Below are positions 21,372-32,226 of a DNA stretch of 64,000 nt, in pieces (within the stretch, counting starts at the first letter, position 1; every line of letters begins with the position of its first letter). This DNA is from Ashinkailepas kermadecensis (lineage: Eukaryota > Arthropoda > Thecostraca > Neolepadidae). Both the position numbers and the translations under genes were made by a program. The DNA lies in contig JAOTOM010004056.1 in NCBI GenBank assembly GCA_034440615.1, positions 87,001 through 151,000 of the forward strand, given 5' to 3'. The notes beneath the pieces are model-generated. The model did no database searches and had not been told where the DNA came from. It saw only the letters and a program-made list of their open reading frames with translations.

Positions 21372-21548
21372 GTTGGGCGGGGATGGCCGAGTGGCTAAGG
21401 TGTTGGGCTCTGGGTACCGAAGGTCCCGGGTTCGACACTCGCACCGCTCGGGACATTTCCCAACCCCGCGGCCACACCGGCGAAACAGTGTGGGCGTTAG
21501 CCGTGAATGTGCATAAAGTGCGTCGTGAACCACCCAATAAACAAACAA
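21372..21548 (+). mobile_element. tRNA-derived SINE with 10-bp target-site duplication
   Basis: The 5' part resembles a tRNA gene: box A TGGCCGAGTGG at 21384-21394 is perfect, and a box B-like GGTTCGACACT lies at 21429-21439. Both are RNA polymerase III internal promoter elements. A ~100-base unrelated body follows, ending in an ACCCAATAAACAAACAAA-type tail. ACTGACTAAA occurs on both sides (21362-21371 and 21549-21558), an exact 10-bp duplication showing retroposition. The tRNA-like region no longer folds as a standard mature tRNA acceptor stem, so this is not a tRNA gene. Confidence 0.82.
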
Positions 21549-21929
21549 ACTGACTAAACTTAGCCGTCTAGCGGTCGGTCACGTGGTAACGGCATGCCAC
21601 GTGACCTACGTGTCACGGCGCGGGTCAGCCGACCGTCCCACTTGCAGATTAAGAAGATGCTACGCTGCGGATAAAAACAATCGGTGTGCATCATGCAGTG
21701 GCATTGAGAGCCATGATAGTCAATTATCGCGGATTAATATAACACTCCAAAAATATAGTCCCATGTCAAATACCAGCACGCACTATAGAGTACCACTCGC
21801 ACGAGGAAATGTTCCGTATGCGTCAGAGGTGGTCGTGTCCGTAGGAGCAGCCGATAGGGGAGTGCATGACCAACCGACGGCCTCTTTAGTTCAACACAGC
21901 ATTCTATGGAGTGAGTAGCACGGCCTGAG

Positions 21930-23070
21930 ACTTGAACACTCCTGAAACGGCGACATTGGACGTCACCGATCAGCTGGTGAATAACACGGAGAACGGTCTG
22001 AGAGCATGTGCTTCCATCGTAGACACCTCAAATGCTTTCGATTCTGTCGAGCATTTTCGGCTTATTGAAACACTTGGCTGGTACGACATAGACTCGCATT
22101 GGTTTGAAAATTGGCTCAGTGGGCGTTCTCGTGGTGCCGTCAGGGTGGTCCCAGTGTTGAGCCGGTGTCTCACGCGGTGGTTCAGGGCTCGCTGCTGGGG
22201 CCAGTTCTGTTTCTGTAATTTACTGACGATTTTCCATCCCATGTCACTGATTGCAAGGTTGTCATGTATGCTGACTATACGCAGTTCATCTATTGTAGTC
22301 TCCTCAGCGACCTTTCTGGCGTCGTCGGAGGCGACCATTGACATTGGTGGCGCATGGTTTGCGGATAACAGTTTGAAAATCAATCCTGATAAAATAGACA
22401 TTGCCCTAGTTCAGACGCCTCAGCGACGCACTCATCTGGATGACTTCCTGTTAATGTTGCCGGCACTCGTATTCACCTTTCACCGTCTCTCAAGGTGTTG
22501 GGCGTGGTTGTGGACTGCATCTTGACGTGGTCAGCGCGCGTATCTCTTGTGGCGCGCCGCGGTTACGCGACACTTTCTGGTTTAGCCAAATTTTCGTTTC
22601 GACTCCCAGTGCAAGTAGAAAAGTTTCAGACCGAATCACTTGTATTCCCATATATCATGTATTCGTTCACAGTGTACGGTGGGTGTGGGGTCACACAACA
22701 ACAATGAATCCAAAAAGTATTGCATCATTTCGCTCACATTGCATGCTACCGTAAGCGCGACCGATCACGTGCCGCCTCTCTTGCGTGACCTTACATGGCC
22801 GACTGTTGATGACCTGATATCGGAACACGACCTGCTAATGAGGTACCGCATACTGCACAATCCTCGCGCTCCCGAAACTCTGTGTGGCCGAGTGGTTTAT
22901 CGGAGTGACGTGGCAACTCGTGACTCACGTCGGCCTTCTGTTGGCCTTATGCAGCTCACGGCGGCGTCTCTGTTGGCCTTCTGCAGCCGCCAAGAGTGCA
23001 CACTGAGCTGGCTAGAAGGTCTTTTGTCTGCCGATCGTCAGCCATTTGGAATCGCGTTCCAGCTGGCATA
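21930..23070 (+). pseudogene. Decayed LINE reverse-transcriptase fragment
   Basis: Broken frames match the RT and C-terminal parts of the GC-rich LINE at 46.6-49.3 kb. NAFDSVEHFRLIETLGWYDI corresponds to KAFDSVDHDILLRKLQWYGV, QGSLLGPVLF is the RT block, and RDLTWPTVDDLISEHDLLM with NPRAPETL matches its C-terminal domain. The catalytic YADD has become YADY near 22267-22278. Frameshifts occur around 22150 and 22480, with in-frame stops. It is 5'-truncated, lacks the endonuclease, and cannot be active. Confidence 0.78.
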
Positions 23071-23415
23071 AAAGAGTTAGTGAGTGGCTGCAGATTTCGC
23101 AGGGGCGCCACAATAGCTGATACCTCGGTAGTGGTAAATTGTTCGTGAAATGGGGTGCGCGAACAATGGACTTTCTGAACAATGAATAGACGTCCTTCTC
23201 GAAGAGGTACCGACATGGTGCTTCTTGATGCGATTATGAAGTCTCCATGTTTCGTTTTCAACAGTATCTCGTGTATACGTATCGTGCTTATGCTCACCAT
23301 TGCGGGTTGTGATGCACAAGCATCCTCTAGCACAATTCTAAGTAAAATGATTGTCCATAATGTGGTCTGTTTTACCATGCTATTTGTTCATAGTATTGTA
23401 TTGTTATCGTTTTCG

Positions 23416-23418
<3 letters not shown>

Positions 23419-23474
<56 letters not shown>
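23419..23474. repeat. (TA)n microsatellite
   Basis: About 28 perfect TA dinucleotides, some 350 bases 3' of the decayed LINE fragment. Confidence 0.95.
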
Positions 23475-23476
<2 letters not shown>

Positions 23477-24044
23477 ATAGATATAGATATCCCAATGCTA
23501 GGTGTCTACACAAATATACCAGCATCGTTCACTCATGAGTTCGCTATTGGCTCAAAATTAAGCTTGAAAGCCTTAAACGATATTTGAAGAGAAATTATTT
23601 CCATTGCGAATTTCGACATCCTACTGTAATCGCTCCGACATCTCACACCTGACGAAAATCCCTTATTTTAACACTGTCTCGGAGTCAGCATTAGCTTTCA
23701 TTGATTACGTTATCCGTGTTCTTACTTTTATTTTATCACTCGACTCATTGACGAACTATGTACCTTTAAGCCTGTGATATTGTGCCACAGCACATAGTCT
23801 GAAAAGCTAAGAGGTGAGGACTGTAGGAAATACACGATGGTAATGATGAGCTAAGGGCCGCGTTCCCCACTAAAAATAAAGCCGGATCAAACAATAAAAA
23901 TGTTGGGACTTGTACTACGTCAAACCAACATTTTCGGCGCGCCGAAAGCGGTCTCGATCAAGTGAATTTTTGGTGTTGGGCCCCCTTAAGAAAAGTATAG
24001 CTGCGTCCCTGGTCGTGTCTGCACTGCATGCACTGGGGATGGGC
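23475..24044. other. Intergenic, no recognisable gene
   Basis: No coding region, tandem repeat or mobile-element terminus was recognised. Confidence 0.45.
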
Positions 24045-24091
24045 GTGATACGTGTCGAGACGAGTCCCGTGCTGGTGAAGTCCGTGAGCCA
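24045..24091. repeat. Left copy of ~47-bp direct repeat flanking a LINE
   Basis: It starts GTGATACGTGTCGAGACGAG and ends TGGTGAAGTCCGTGAGCCA. The same start and end recur at 27290-27337 on the other side of the LINE, with only a few differences in the middle. Confidence 0.75.
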
Positions 24092-27000
24092 CCAGATATA
24101 AAGTCATAAAGTCATAAAGTATTAAGGCTTAATAAGAGCCACAGGGGCCCATCTGGGTTAAGCCTATCTAGAAAAGGTACTAGAAATGTACATGCTCTCA
24201 CCCCAATCAATCCCTTATCCCAAGTTCCTAGGAAGCTATATATCCCAGCCTATCTAGCACCATTCACTTGCTATTGCATAACACCCTCAACAATTACCAG
24301 CTCTTCCCATCATACCCATTGTGCTACCATAGACAATCTCATCAGTATCACATCCCGAAGGAAGGTGCTGAATCCACTGCTAGGTACACCCTATATAAAG
24401 TTATAAAGCGTTTAGACTTAATAAGAGACTGACTTGCTATTGCATAACACACTCAACAATTACAAACTCCTCCCAACTCCCAACTCCTCCCTGTCGATCA
24501 ACCCTCCCTGGAATAGAGAAAAACAAACCCCCTATTCTTATAATGATTGTCTATGCCGTTTTTAAAGATGTTCAGTGTGTTGCTACTGACAATCGTTCCC
24601 GGCAGCTGGTTCCAGTGTTCTACTACCCTGTTGGTGAAGAAAGACTGTCTTAACCTTGTCCTGCTGTGATTAACTTTAATTTTGAATTGATGACCTCTAA
24701 TTGCATCATTTCTGTTAAATTCAAACATTTCTCTGAGATATCCCTGTTCCTGACCATGAACAAATTTAAAAACTTCGATGAGATCTCCTCTCAGCCTTCT
24801 ATATCTAAGTGAAAACATATTCAATTTCTTCAATCTTTCCTCATATGCCAGGTTGCCCATACCATTCACCATTTTTGTTGCCCTCTTTTGTACTCTCTCT
24901 AAAAGCCAACAATCTTTCTCATAACTAGGGGACCAAGCTTGGACACAGTATTCAATATGTGGCCTGACATATGCACAGTAAAACTTCCTGATGACCTCCT
25001 CACTTTTGTATGACACATTCCTCTGTATTGCCCCAAGCATTCTTAGTGCCTTCTTCCTGGCTTCTTTGGTCTGTTCTGATGCCCCCAATTTTGTGTTCAA
25101 AATAACACCTAAGTCCTTCTCCTGCTGAGTCACAGATAGTACTTGGCCACCCATCAAGTATGGAGCCTTTATATGCTGCCTACCCACATGCATACTTTGC
25201 ATTTATCAAAATTAAACTTCATTTGCCATTTTTTCGGACCACTTCACAAGCTCGTCTAAGTCTTTCTGCAGCAAAACCTGCTCATTGTGCCCTGTTATTG
25301 CCCTAAAGATCTTCAAATCATCCGCAAATTTCAAAACCTTACTGCTTAGGCAACATTCAATGCTATTCACATATATAATAAACAATAGTGGCCCCGGTAC
25401 CGACCCCTGGGGGACTCCACTAAGAACATTTTGCCATGATGACTTTGTACCATTTAGCATCACTCTCTGCTGTCTATCTGAAAGCCACAACTCTATCCAT
25501 TTTAGGATGCTACCTGCAATACCATGGACCTGAAGCTGCATCATTAACCGTTTATGGGGTACCTTGTCAAAGGCCTTACTAAAGTCAAGATATGCTACAT
25601 CAACCTGATTTCCTTGATCAAATTGTTCTGTAGCAAAATTCAAAAAGTCCAAGAGATTTGTGAGACACGATCGCCCTTTTCTAAACCCATGTTGAGTATC
25701 TTGAATCAATCTGTTTCCTTCCAGAAATCTAACTATTCTATCTTTGATAATTGATTCGAGTACCTTGCAGACTAGGAATGTGAGGCTTACTGGCCTATAG
25801 TTTTCAACTTTCCCTCTTTCTCCTTTCTTGAAAATAGGAACTACACTTGCCCTTTTCCAATCTGGTGGAATTTCATTTTGTGAAACTGATCTACACCATA
25901 TTATACTAAGTGGAATTGCCAGTTCCTTTTCAGCTTCCCGCAATACCCTAGCATGAATTCCATCAGGTCCTGCTGCCTTGTTTGGCTTTATTTTTCTGAT
26001 ATAATTGAAAACCACATCACTATCAATGAAATCAACATCGTGTATCTGATCACCTGTCACTGAACTGTGGTTCACGGTTGGCAGATTAGTCACATCCTCC
26101 ACTGTAAACACTGATTTAAACTGCTTGCTCAGTTCCTCAACCATCTCACCATCCTCACTCAATATAGTCCCATTTACTTCCAGTGGACCAATTGTGCTTG
26201 ACACTTTACTTAGCTTGTAGAAACTAAAGAACTTTTTACTATCCCCATTACAGTTCCTAGCCAAATCCAATTCTTTTGCTCGCTTTGCTGCTCTAGTTTT
26301 CTGCTTCACAGCATCTCTAGCTTTTTGATACGACCTTAGATTTACGATATTTGAAGCTTCCTTAAATACTCTAAATGCATCTTTCTTAGCCTTAATTGCT
26401 TTCATCAAATCTGGTCTAAGCCATGCTGGCTTTCCTATCCTTCTTTTGCGCCTTTGCGTTTGGGGGACATGTCTAATCTGAACTTCCCTCAAGTAAGATT
26501 TGAACTTTTCCCACATTTCACAGGCATTTAAATCAAAGAATTCTTCTTCCCATTTTATGGCACTTAAAGCCTCTCTCATGCAATCAAAGTCTGCCCTGTT
26601 AAAATTTGGAATCTTTGCCAAATTATCCTTGATTGTCCCTGCTACTTGTGCCTTGAATCTCACTATGTTATGGTCACTTCTTCCCAGAGTTTCTCCTACA
26701 GTCAAGTCTTGAACTAAATCAATTAAATCTGAGAAGACAAGGTCCAAGAATGAGCCCTGCCTGGTTGGTTCCGTTACAAACTGGTGTAAGAACAAGTCCT
26801 CTTCTTCAAGGCATTTCCTGAACAGTTTACATGATGGGGAGCCAACACCAACATTTTCGTATCCTTTTAGATTAAAGTCACCAAGAATAAGGCATTTCCT
26901 CTGAAAGTTTCTACTGATTTCCTCACAAATCACCTTATCGAGCTCCAGTTGCTGAGAATGTGGCAAGGTTCCTGATCGATACAAAGCTCCTATCCTCAGT

Positions 27001-27268
27001 TTATTGCTGTTGCCTTTTCCCACAGCAACATCACGCCAAATGGACTCCACAGACATATTTTTTACCCCATCTGCTACTTTTTGAGAACTGTATAAGCTAT
27101 TCACATAGAGCATTACACCACTCCCTTTCACTGCTGGACCCCTATTGCATGAAAACATATTGTATCCCTGGATCTCATAGTCCTGCAAGTTATCCCCAAA
27201 ATATCCCTCACTGACCCATGCCTCAGTAATGCAAACAAAATCTGGTTTCTCTTCAGCAACCTAACACT
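24092..27268 (-). mobile_element. 5'-truncated CR1-like LINE (copy 3)
   Basis: Read on the minus strand, the element begins inside the endonuclease domain near 27268, continues through the RT and C-terminal domain to 24498, then has a ~400-base 3' UTR ending in TTATGAC-type repeats (24095-24120). It is very similar to the copy at 36.5-40.1 kb. Its 3' UTR differs from copies 1 and 2. It lacks ORF1 and the start of ORF2, typical of incomplete target-primed reverse transcription. Confidence 0.88.
24498..27260 (-). pseudogene. CR1-like ORF2, truncated and frameshifted
   Basis: The long frame (27188-25212, 658 residues) covers the endonuclease (LGDFN, SDHNIVRF) and the RT (GPDG, SKAFDKVPH, GVPQGS, FADD). 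Relative to the other copies, an extra T in a T-run near 25230 shifts the frame after LVKWSEK. A lost base near 25193 restores it, so the C-terminal domain (25202-24498) is in frame with the start but a short stretch is scrambled. Together with the missing N-terminus this makes the protein non-functional, although the catalytic residues remain. Confidence 0.85.
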
Positions 27269-27289
27269 TGATACGTGTGTGATATGAGA

Positions 27290-27337
27290 GTGATACGTGT
27301 CGAGACGAGTCGTCGCGGTGGTGAAGTCCGTGAGCCA
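27290..27337. repeat. Right copy of ~47-bp direct repeat flanking a LINE
   Basis: It matches 24045-24091 at both ends (22 and 19 identical bases). About 20 bases with GATACGTGTGTGATATGA separate it from the LINE 5' end and look like a further partial copy. Confidence 0.75.
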
Positions 27338-28550
27338 GTTACGGGTTCGTTTTGTGCAGACTTTGTATTTCCAGCACAGTATTCAGTCTTATCCAAAGCT
27401 ACACTATTATCGTATCTAAAATTACACCATTGCCATATCCGATGTTAAATCGCCGTCACGTTCAACACGTTCAACACCTGGCCATATTTCGTCACGCCCC
27501 TCGCCATTCGTATAGCTCACCTCAGGATGGCTTTTTTAATGGCGTTGTGTTCACTAAAACTGAACACTACGAACTCAGCTGCTCTGATTATATCGGCGCT
27601 ACCGTGGACATTAAGTATTGGTTGAAAATCCAATCAACGTGGAGGTCGCTGGCGCCGACGAGGTTCGACTAAGTCACTGCTGTGAGTTTAAAACAGGTGT
27701 GTATGTCATCAGCTGTCGACGCCGCAGTGCCTTATCACTAATCGCGAGCCCATTGTGTGTATATCGCGTCGTGTACTGTTCGACATTGCGCTGACCAACA
27801 CCGCTGGCAAAGATGCGTTGCGATCAGAGGGCTAGAGTATTGTTTGGGCCTTCAATTAATGACATTGATCTGTAGCATTTGAACGACGGCCGCCAGCTAA
27901 GTTGGGTGAGGTTTTCAAATCTCAACTGTGCTCATCCTTACAGAACGACAGGGGTCAATTTGAGCTAACTGAAAGTTTCCGAGCTTCGGACTTATCTGAA
28001 GTATATACAATATAAATTGAAGATATCGATTCAAGATCTTAACTCTGTCAAACTGAAATTCTGGAGATAAAAATTCGCAAACGTCACGCGCAGTCACGAA
28101 GCAGGTCGAAAGCGGGTCTCGGTTTCTGCCGGGCCCCAGTTTTAGCCTTATATTCAGCCAATTGTGATCTATTCTAGTAAGTCTAGGCCAAGATAAGCCA
28201 AAATAAGCAACGAACATTTTCATGGTGGGTAAATAATCGATGATATAAAATTATTCGCGCCATTAGTTTAAATCACGAGGTCATGCCTAAGCCCATAGGA
28301 TAGGAATCGTTTTCCTCAATATTTATGTCTTAATGATATGTTAAAACACGACTTACGGATTTTATGACGTGCATGCCCATTAAGTATGCCTTCTTATCAA
28401 GTTCCTAGCTTAACAATAAACAACCTGGAGATATAGCCCAACATAACTCAAGGACTCATGACCTGCATATATTGTATCGGCGATCGAGAGAACACGATGA
28501 TCATCGACCATAGGTAATCACTAGGTTTGAGAAAATGTCACACCCAGCCA
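27338..28550. other. Intergenic, no recognisable gene
   Basis: Mixed-composition sequence. No conserved protein motif, tandem repeat or terminal inverted repeat was identified. Confidence 0.45.
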
Positions 28551-29047
28551 GCCACACAGGGGTACGGCGGAATCTTACCAGCCAGGCACACAGCCAGCCA
28601 CTTACCAGCCAGGCACACAGCCAGCTACTTACCAGCCAGACACACAGCCAACTACTTATCAGCCAGCCACACAACCAGCCACTTACCAGCCAGCCACACA
28701 GCCAACTACTTACCAGCCAGCCACACAGCCAACCATTTACCAGCCAGCCACACAGCCAACCATTTACCAGCCAGCCAACCATTTACCCACCACCACAACC
28801 AGCCAGCCACACAGCCAACCATTTACCAGCCAGCCACACAGCCAACCATTTACCAGCCAGCCACACAGCCAACCATTTACCAGCCAGCCACACAGCCAAC
28901 CATTTACCAGCCAGCCACACAGCCAACCATTTACCAGCCAGCCACACAGCCAACCATTTACCAGCCAGCCACACAGCCAACCATTTACCAGCCAGCCACA
29001 CAGCCAACCATTTACCAGCCAGCCACACAGGGGTACTGCGGAATCTT
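28551..29047 (+). repeat. 27-bp minisatellite with matching edge sequences
   Basis: The core unit of 27 bases (CAGCCAGCCACACAGCCAAC then CATTTAC) is near-perfect from 28795 to 29022. Variant units occupy 28580-28790. Because 27 is a multiple of three the array stays open, encoding QPATQPTIY repeats, but there is no evidence that it is a gene. The array is bracketed by GCCACACAGGGGTAC-[G/T]-GCGGAATCTT at 28551-28576 and 29022-29047. Confidence 0.92.
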
Positions 29048-29947
29048 CCCGTCAGGCCGATCTTTTTCCAATTATCTATTAAAAGATGCCTGGCGCCAGC
29101 AATTGCTTTCTGCTATGGCTCGTCTTCCCCTGAGACTGCACTGTACTCTGACTGTACTCCTAAACTCGGCTAATCCGGCTTGCGGCAGGTATTGGCCATG
29201 TCGTCTTGAAGACTAGATGTTATTTATATTCAGTCATTCAGGTCTTGCCAAGTTAGTCTCGCTTCTCCGATGGTTTGATAGCATCTCTTCTTAAACGGTG
29301 ATGAAAATTAACAGTTGGAGTACTATATCTACACTACAGATGACGTAGGAATTGAGCATGGTGTTAATCCTGCCCTTGGCTTAAAATGGCCTTGATATGT
29401 AAAGGAAGGCAGATCAGCAAAATACTGTTTGCCAGATATTAAGTTATAATAGCGAACTTATCATGGGGTACCTCGTTGTGAACTTACACGAATTTTTTTT
29501 GTGGATTTTTTTAAAGACGTGTTTAGAGGTGACGCCTTGCGGTCTCGCCTTGGGATCCATGCGCGCACGTTGGCTTTACTTGTGTCGAGTACAATGCTTT
29601 CGAAACCTTTACATTCTCATCAGTTTCTCCATATGTGTGAAGCTCCGTGCATCATTTTCATGCGCAGCACATAATAGGAACTTTATCTCAGCTTCGGAAA
29701 GCAACACAAATGGTAACAAGCCAGTCATAAATGCATTACCACAGTCCAATCATCATAAGTGGCACCGCTATGAAACTTGATCGCATCAATGACCCAAATT
29801 TCCAGCACTTAACAGCGACACTAAGAACATACGCATCTGAGAGCATGGGAAGATAACGAGTCACATTCACTAAAAATGGAAATCCTGTTTTAATCGAAGG
29901 AAGCCATCGCTTGTCGATGCTTCATTTTAGCGCCTACGTACACATGT
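29048..29947. other. Intergenic, no recognisable gene
   Basis: No supported gene or repeat. Short open frames lack recognisable motifs. Confidence 0.45.
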
Positions 29948-30142
29948 CGCTCGTCCCACCTGACGACCCGCCTCACGCCACGTCCCACCTGACGACCCGC
30001 CTCACGCCACGTCCCGCCTCACGACCCGCCTCACGCCACGTCCCGCCTCACGACCCGCCTCACGCCACGTCCCGCCTCACGACCCGCCTCACGCCACGTC
30101 CCGTCTCACGACTCGCCTCACGCCACGTCCCGCCTCACGACT
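29948..30142. repeat. 29-bp minisatellite (CGCCTCACGACC...)
   Basis: About six to seven units of a 29-base repeat, alternating CCGCCTCACGACC and CGCCTCACGCCACGTC. Confidence 0.9.
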
Positions 30143-32226
30143 GCTATGATCGCCGCCTGGGTCACAAGCTACACCGCTCATTCCACTGTCTGCACGTATT
30201 AACGGAGTAGGGTGGCACCTTATCACCCGCTGCTACGAGAGATCCGATTGGTTGGTGGGAATCGTAAGCGGTGGCCCCGTGATGAATTCATTCGTCCAGT
30301 CGATTAGACCTGTTTAGTGTGATACTTCAGAAATGATTACGGGCAAGCGGTGTGGCCTAACCTCCTCCGTAACCTACCGGCGACATTTAGCTAGTGTAGT
30401 CACAGCATGTTCCTAGAACGTATACGTATCGCTGTTAGTTAGTATCGGAAACCGTGGCCTGAAGCAGGGCTTCTGAGTAACCCCAGTGTTTATTGCGTTG
30501 GATAACTGGGCGAATTATTTCCTGCACAGATGATGTCAGTTCTCCAATGAGCTCTGGGAGTTTTCTGCTTTTCATTGGGGTGGACGTAGATATATACAGA
30601 CACAAAATGCGTGGAATAAGCGTCAGCACCTGGCTATATTCATGGAACTTATCTTCCTGACCGATATGTCACCTTGAATGCCGCCATTCTGAATCCTAAT
30701 AGCAAGGTTGTACAAGATCAGCTAACCTGAGCTTAACCCCTCAAGCGTGCTCTTGCTCAACTCCAGGCACGGCCTCGAATGGTGTGACCTTCTTGCCTAG
30801 ATCACCCGCTAGCTTTTTTTTCTAATTGGAACACTGGATGATTACTGGCTTGTTGTGACACCATAGAGTTTAGTAAAAAGCTCTAGTAAAATTGCATCAT
30901 TTGGGTGAATCTGGCATATGAATCAATGAACTGGTCCACCGTCAAAAGATTCACATCAGCGGCACACACCACCGGATTTTCCAGCGGTAACTCCTGTCCC
31001 ATCCGCACCGATAATAAATAGGGGAGACCGGGTCGGGTCCAGTTGATACAATTTTGGCCATACCCAAAATAACTCGTAATTTTGGAATGGTAGCGAGGAG
31101 ATAGCTACACCTACGCCAAGCCCAAGCCTTCTAATATCATCCCCGATAATAATTTTCCATCACATCCTCTGGGCACTCCACCAGAGAGCAAAACATCGTG
31201 CAACTACCGGTTCCCCTACCCTACCTACAACAACCTACCCCGCTTCGGGGTAGGCTGTTGCTGACGATGGGGTAAGTCGATAAAATGTAGGTTGACCCTT
31301 TCACTGCCACAGCCGGTCTGCCGATTTGCGACTGTACTGCCGCAAGTGTGTAACTCTGAGTCACCGGCGGGCTGCCCATTGACATGTCTCGAAAGAGTGA
31401 TCGCCTGTCAGACCTCTCTCCCGGTTTGCCACCTGATACCCTCGCGCCGGCTCGGCGGTCGGAGGGTCCCGATTTCCGTGGCGAGGTTGGCGGTTGCGCT
31501 GTCCTCCAGGCAGTGGCGTCGCCACGAAATTTGCCACGGCCTCTAGATTCCAGCGAGCTGGCGGGGCTGGTGCTGAACATATCTTAAAGATATCTCCCAT
31601 TGATCAACCCACTTCTATGTCCACCAAGTCTAACTGAATATAGCTAGATTCATCACTACTGTTAGTCATTCCCACCAGCTTGATGTCATAAGAAAGCATT
31701 AACGATCATTTCTCAGTCCTAGGACGACAATTTCGCGAAGGCGACAACAAGAAGTGGATTTAATTAATTTTCTTATTTATTTTTAGGTGAATAAATAAGT
31801 TTATTTTTATAACATTTGGTGCTGGCCGCAAGGCACCTGGCACACAAGCTAAAATAATAAATCATCAGCGAATAAATTCACGACAAGAACAAGCATTGAA
31901 CAAGAACGCATAACTGACAATGCAACAATGCCACAATGACAATGCATAAATAATGCAAAACCTTCAAATTCCACGCCGTCACTCCCATGGTTTTCGCTGT
32001 GCTGCACCGTCTTGTAAATGACGTCTTTGAGAAGGTATTGAAGCTGAGAAGCTCTAATCATGCAGGCTGTAATCACAGAAGACAAGTTTGTAGGAAGAAA
32101 ATGCATTTAAAAACATTATTCCTCCCAATTTGTATGGGGCATCGGTGTTGTTTTGTATGCTTGTGAGGGGGAATTTGCCCCCTCAATGTTGGCTTTGCCC
32201 CATGTTTCTGAAAATTATTTGGAGAC
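30143..32226. other. Intergenic, no recognisable gene; one hairpin
   Basis: No coding region is supported. A strong hairpin lies at 31228-31260. A ~75-base segment at 32147-32223 resembles 1309-1376 (TGTTGTTTT, then CCCTCAACGTTGGCTTTGC-like, then AATTATTT), indicating a dispersed repeat. Confidence 0.5.
31228..31260. other. Strong stem-loop, 14 pairs with one mismatch
   Basis: CAACA-A-CCTACCCCG, loop CTT, CGGGGTAGG-C-TGTTG. No adjacent gene explains it. Confidence 0.6.

Noticed and set aside
21377..21460. Functional tRNA gene
   Set aside because: Box A is perfect, but the cloverleaf acceptor stem does not form and the segment is part of a 177-bp unit with target-site duplication, so it is a SINE.
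28501..29216. Gln/Pro/Thr-repeat and Trp/Leu-repeat proteins
   Set aside because: Translations of the 27-bp minisatellite on the two strands; no conserved flanking domain.
31480..31590. hAT end at CAGTGGCGTCGCCACG
   Set aside because: No inverted partner or 8-bp duplication was found nearby; the match is short and partly explained by a local palindrome.
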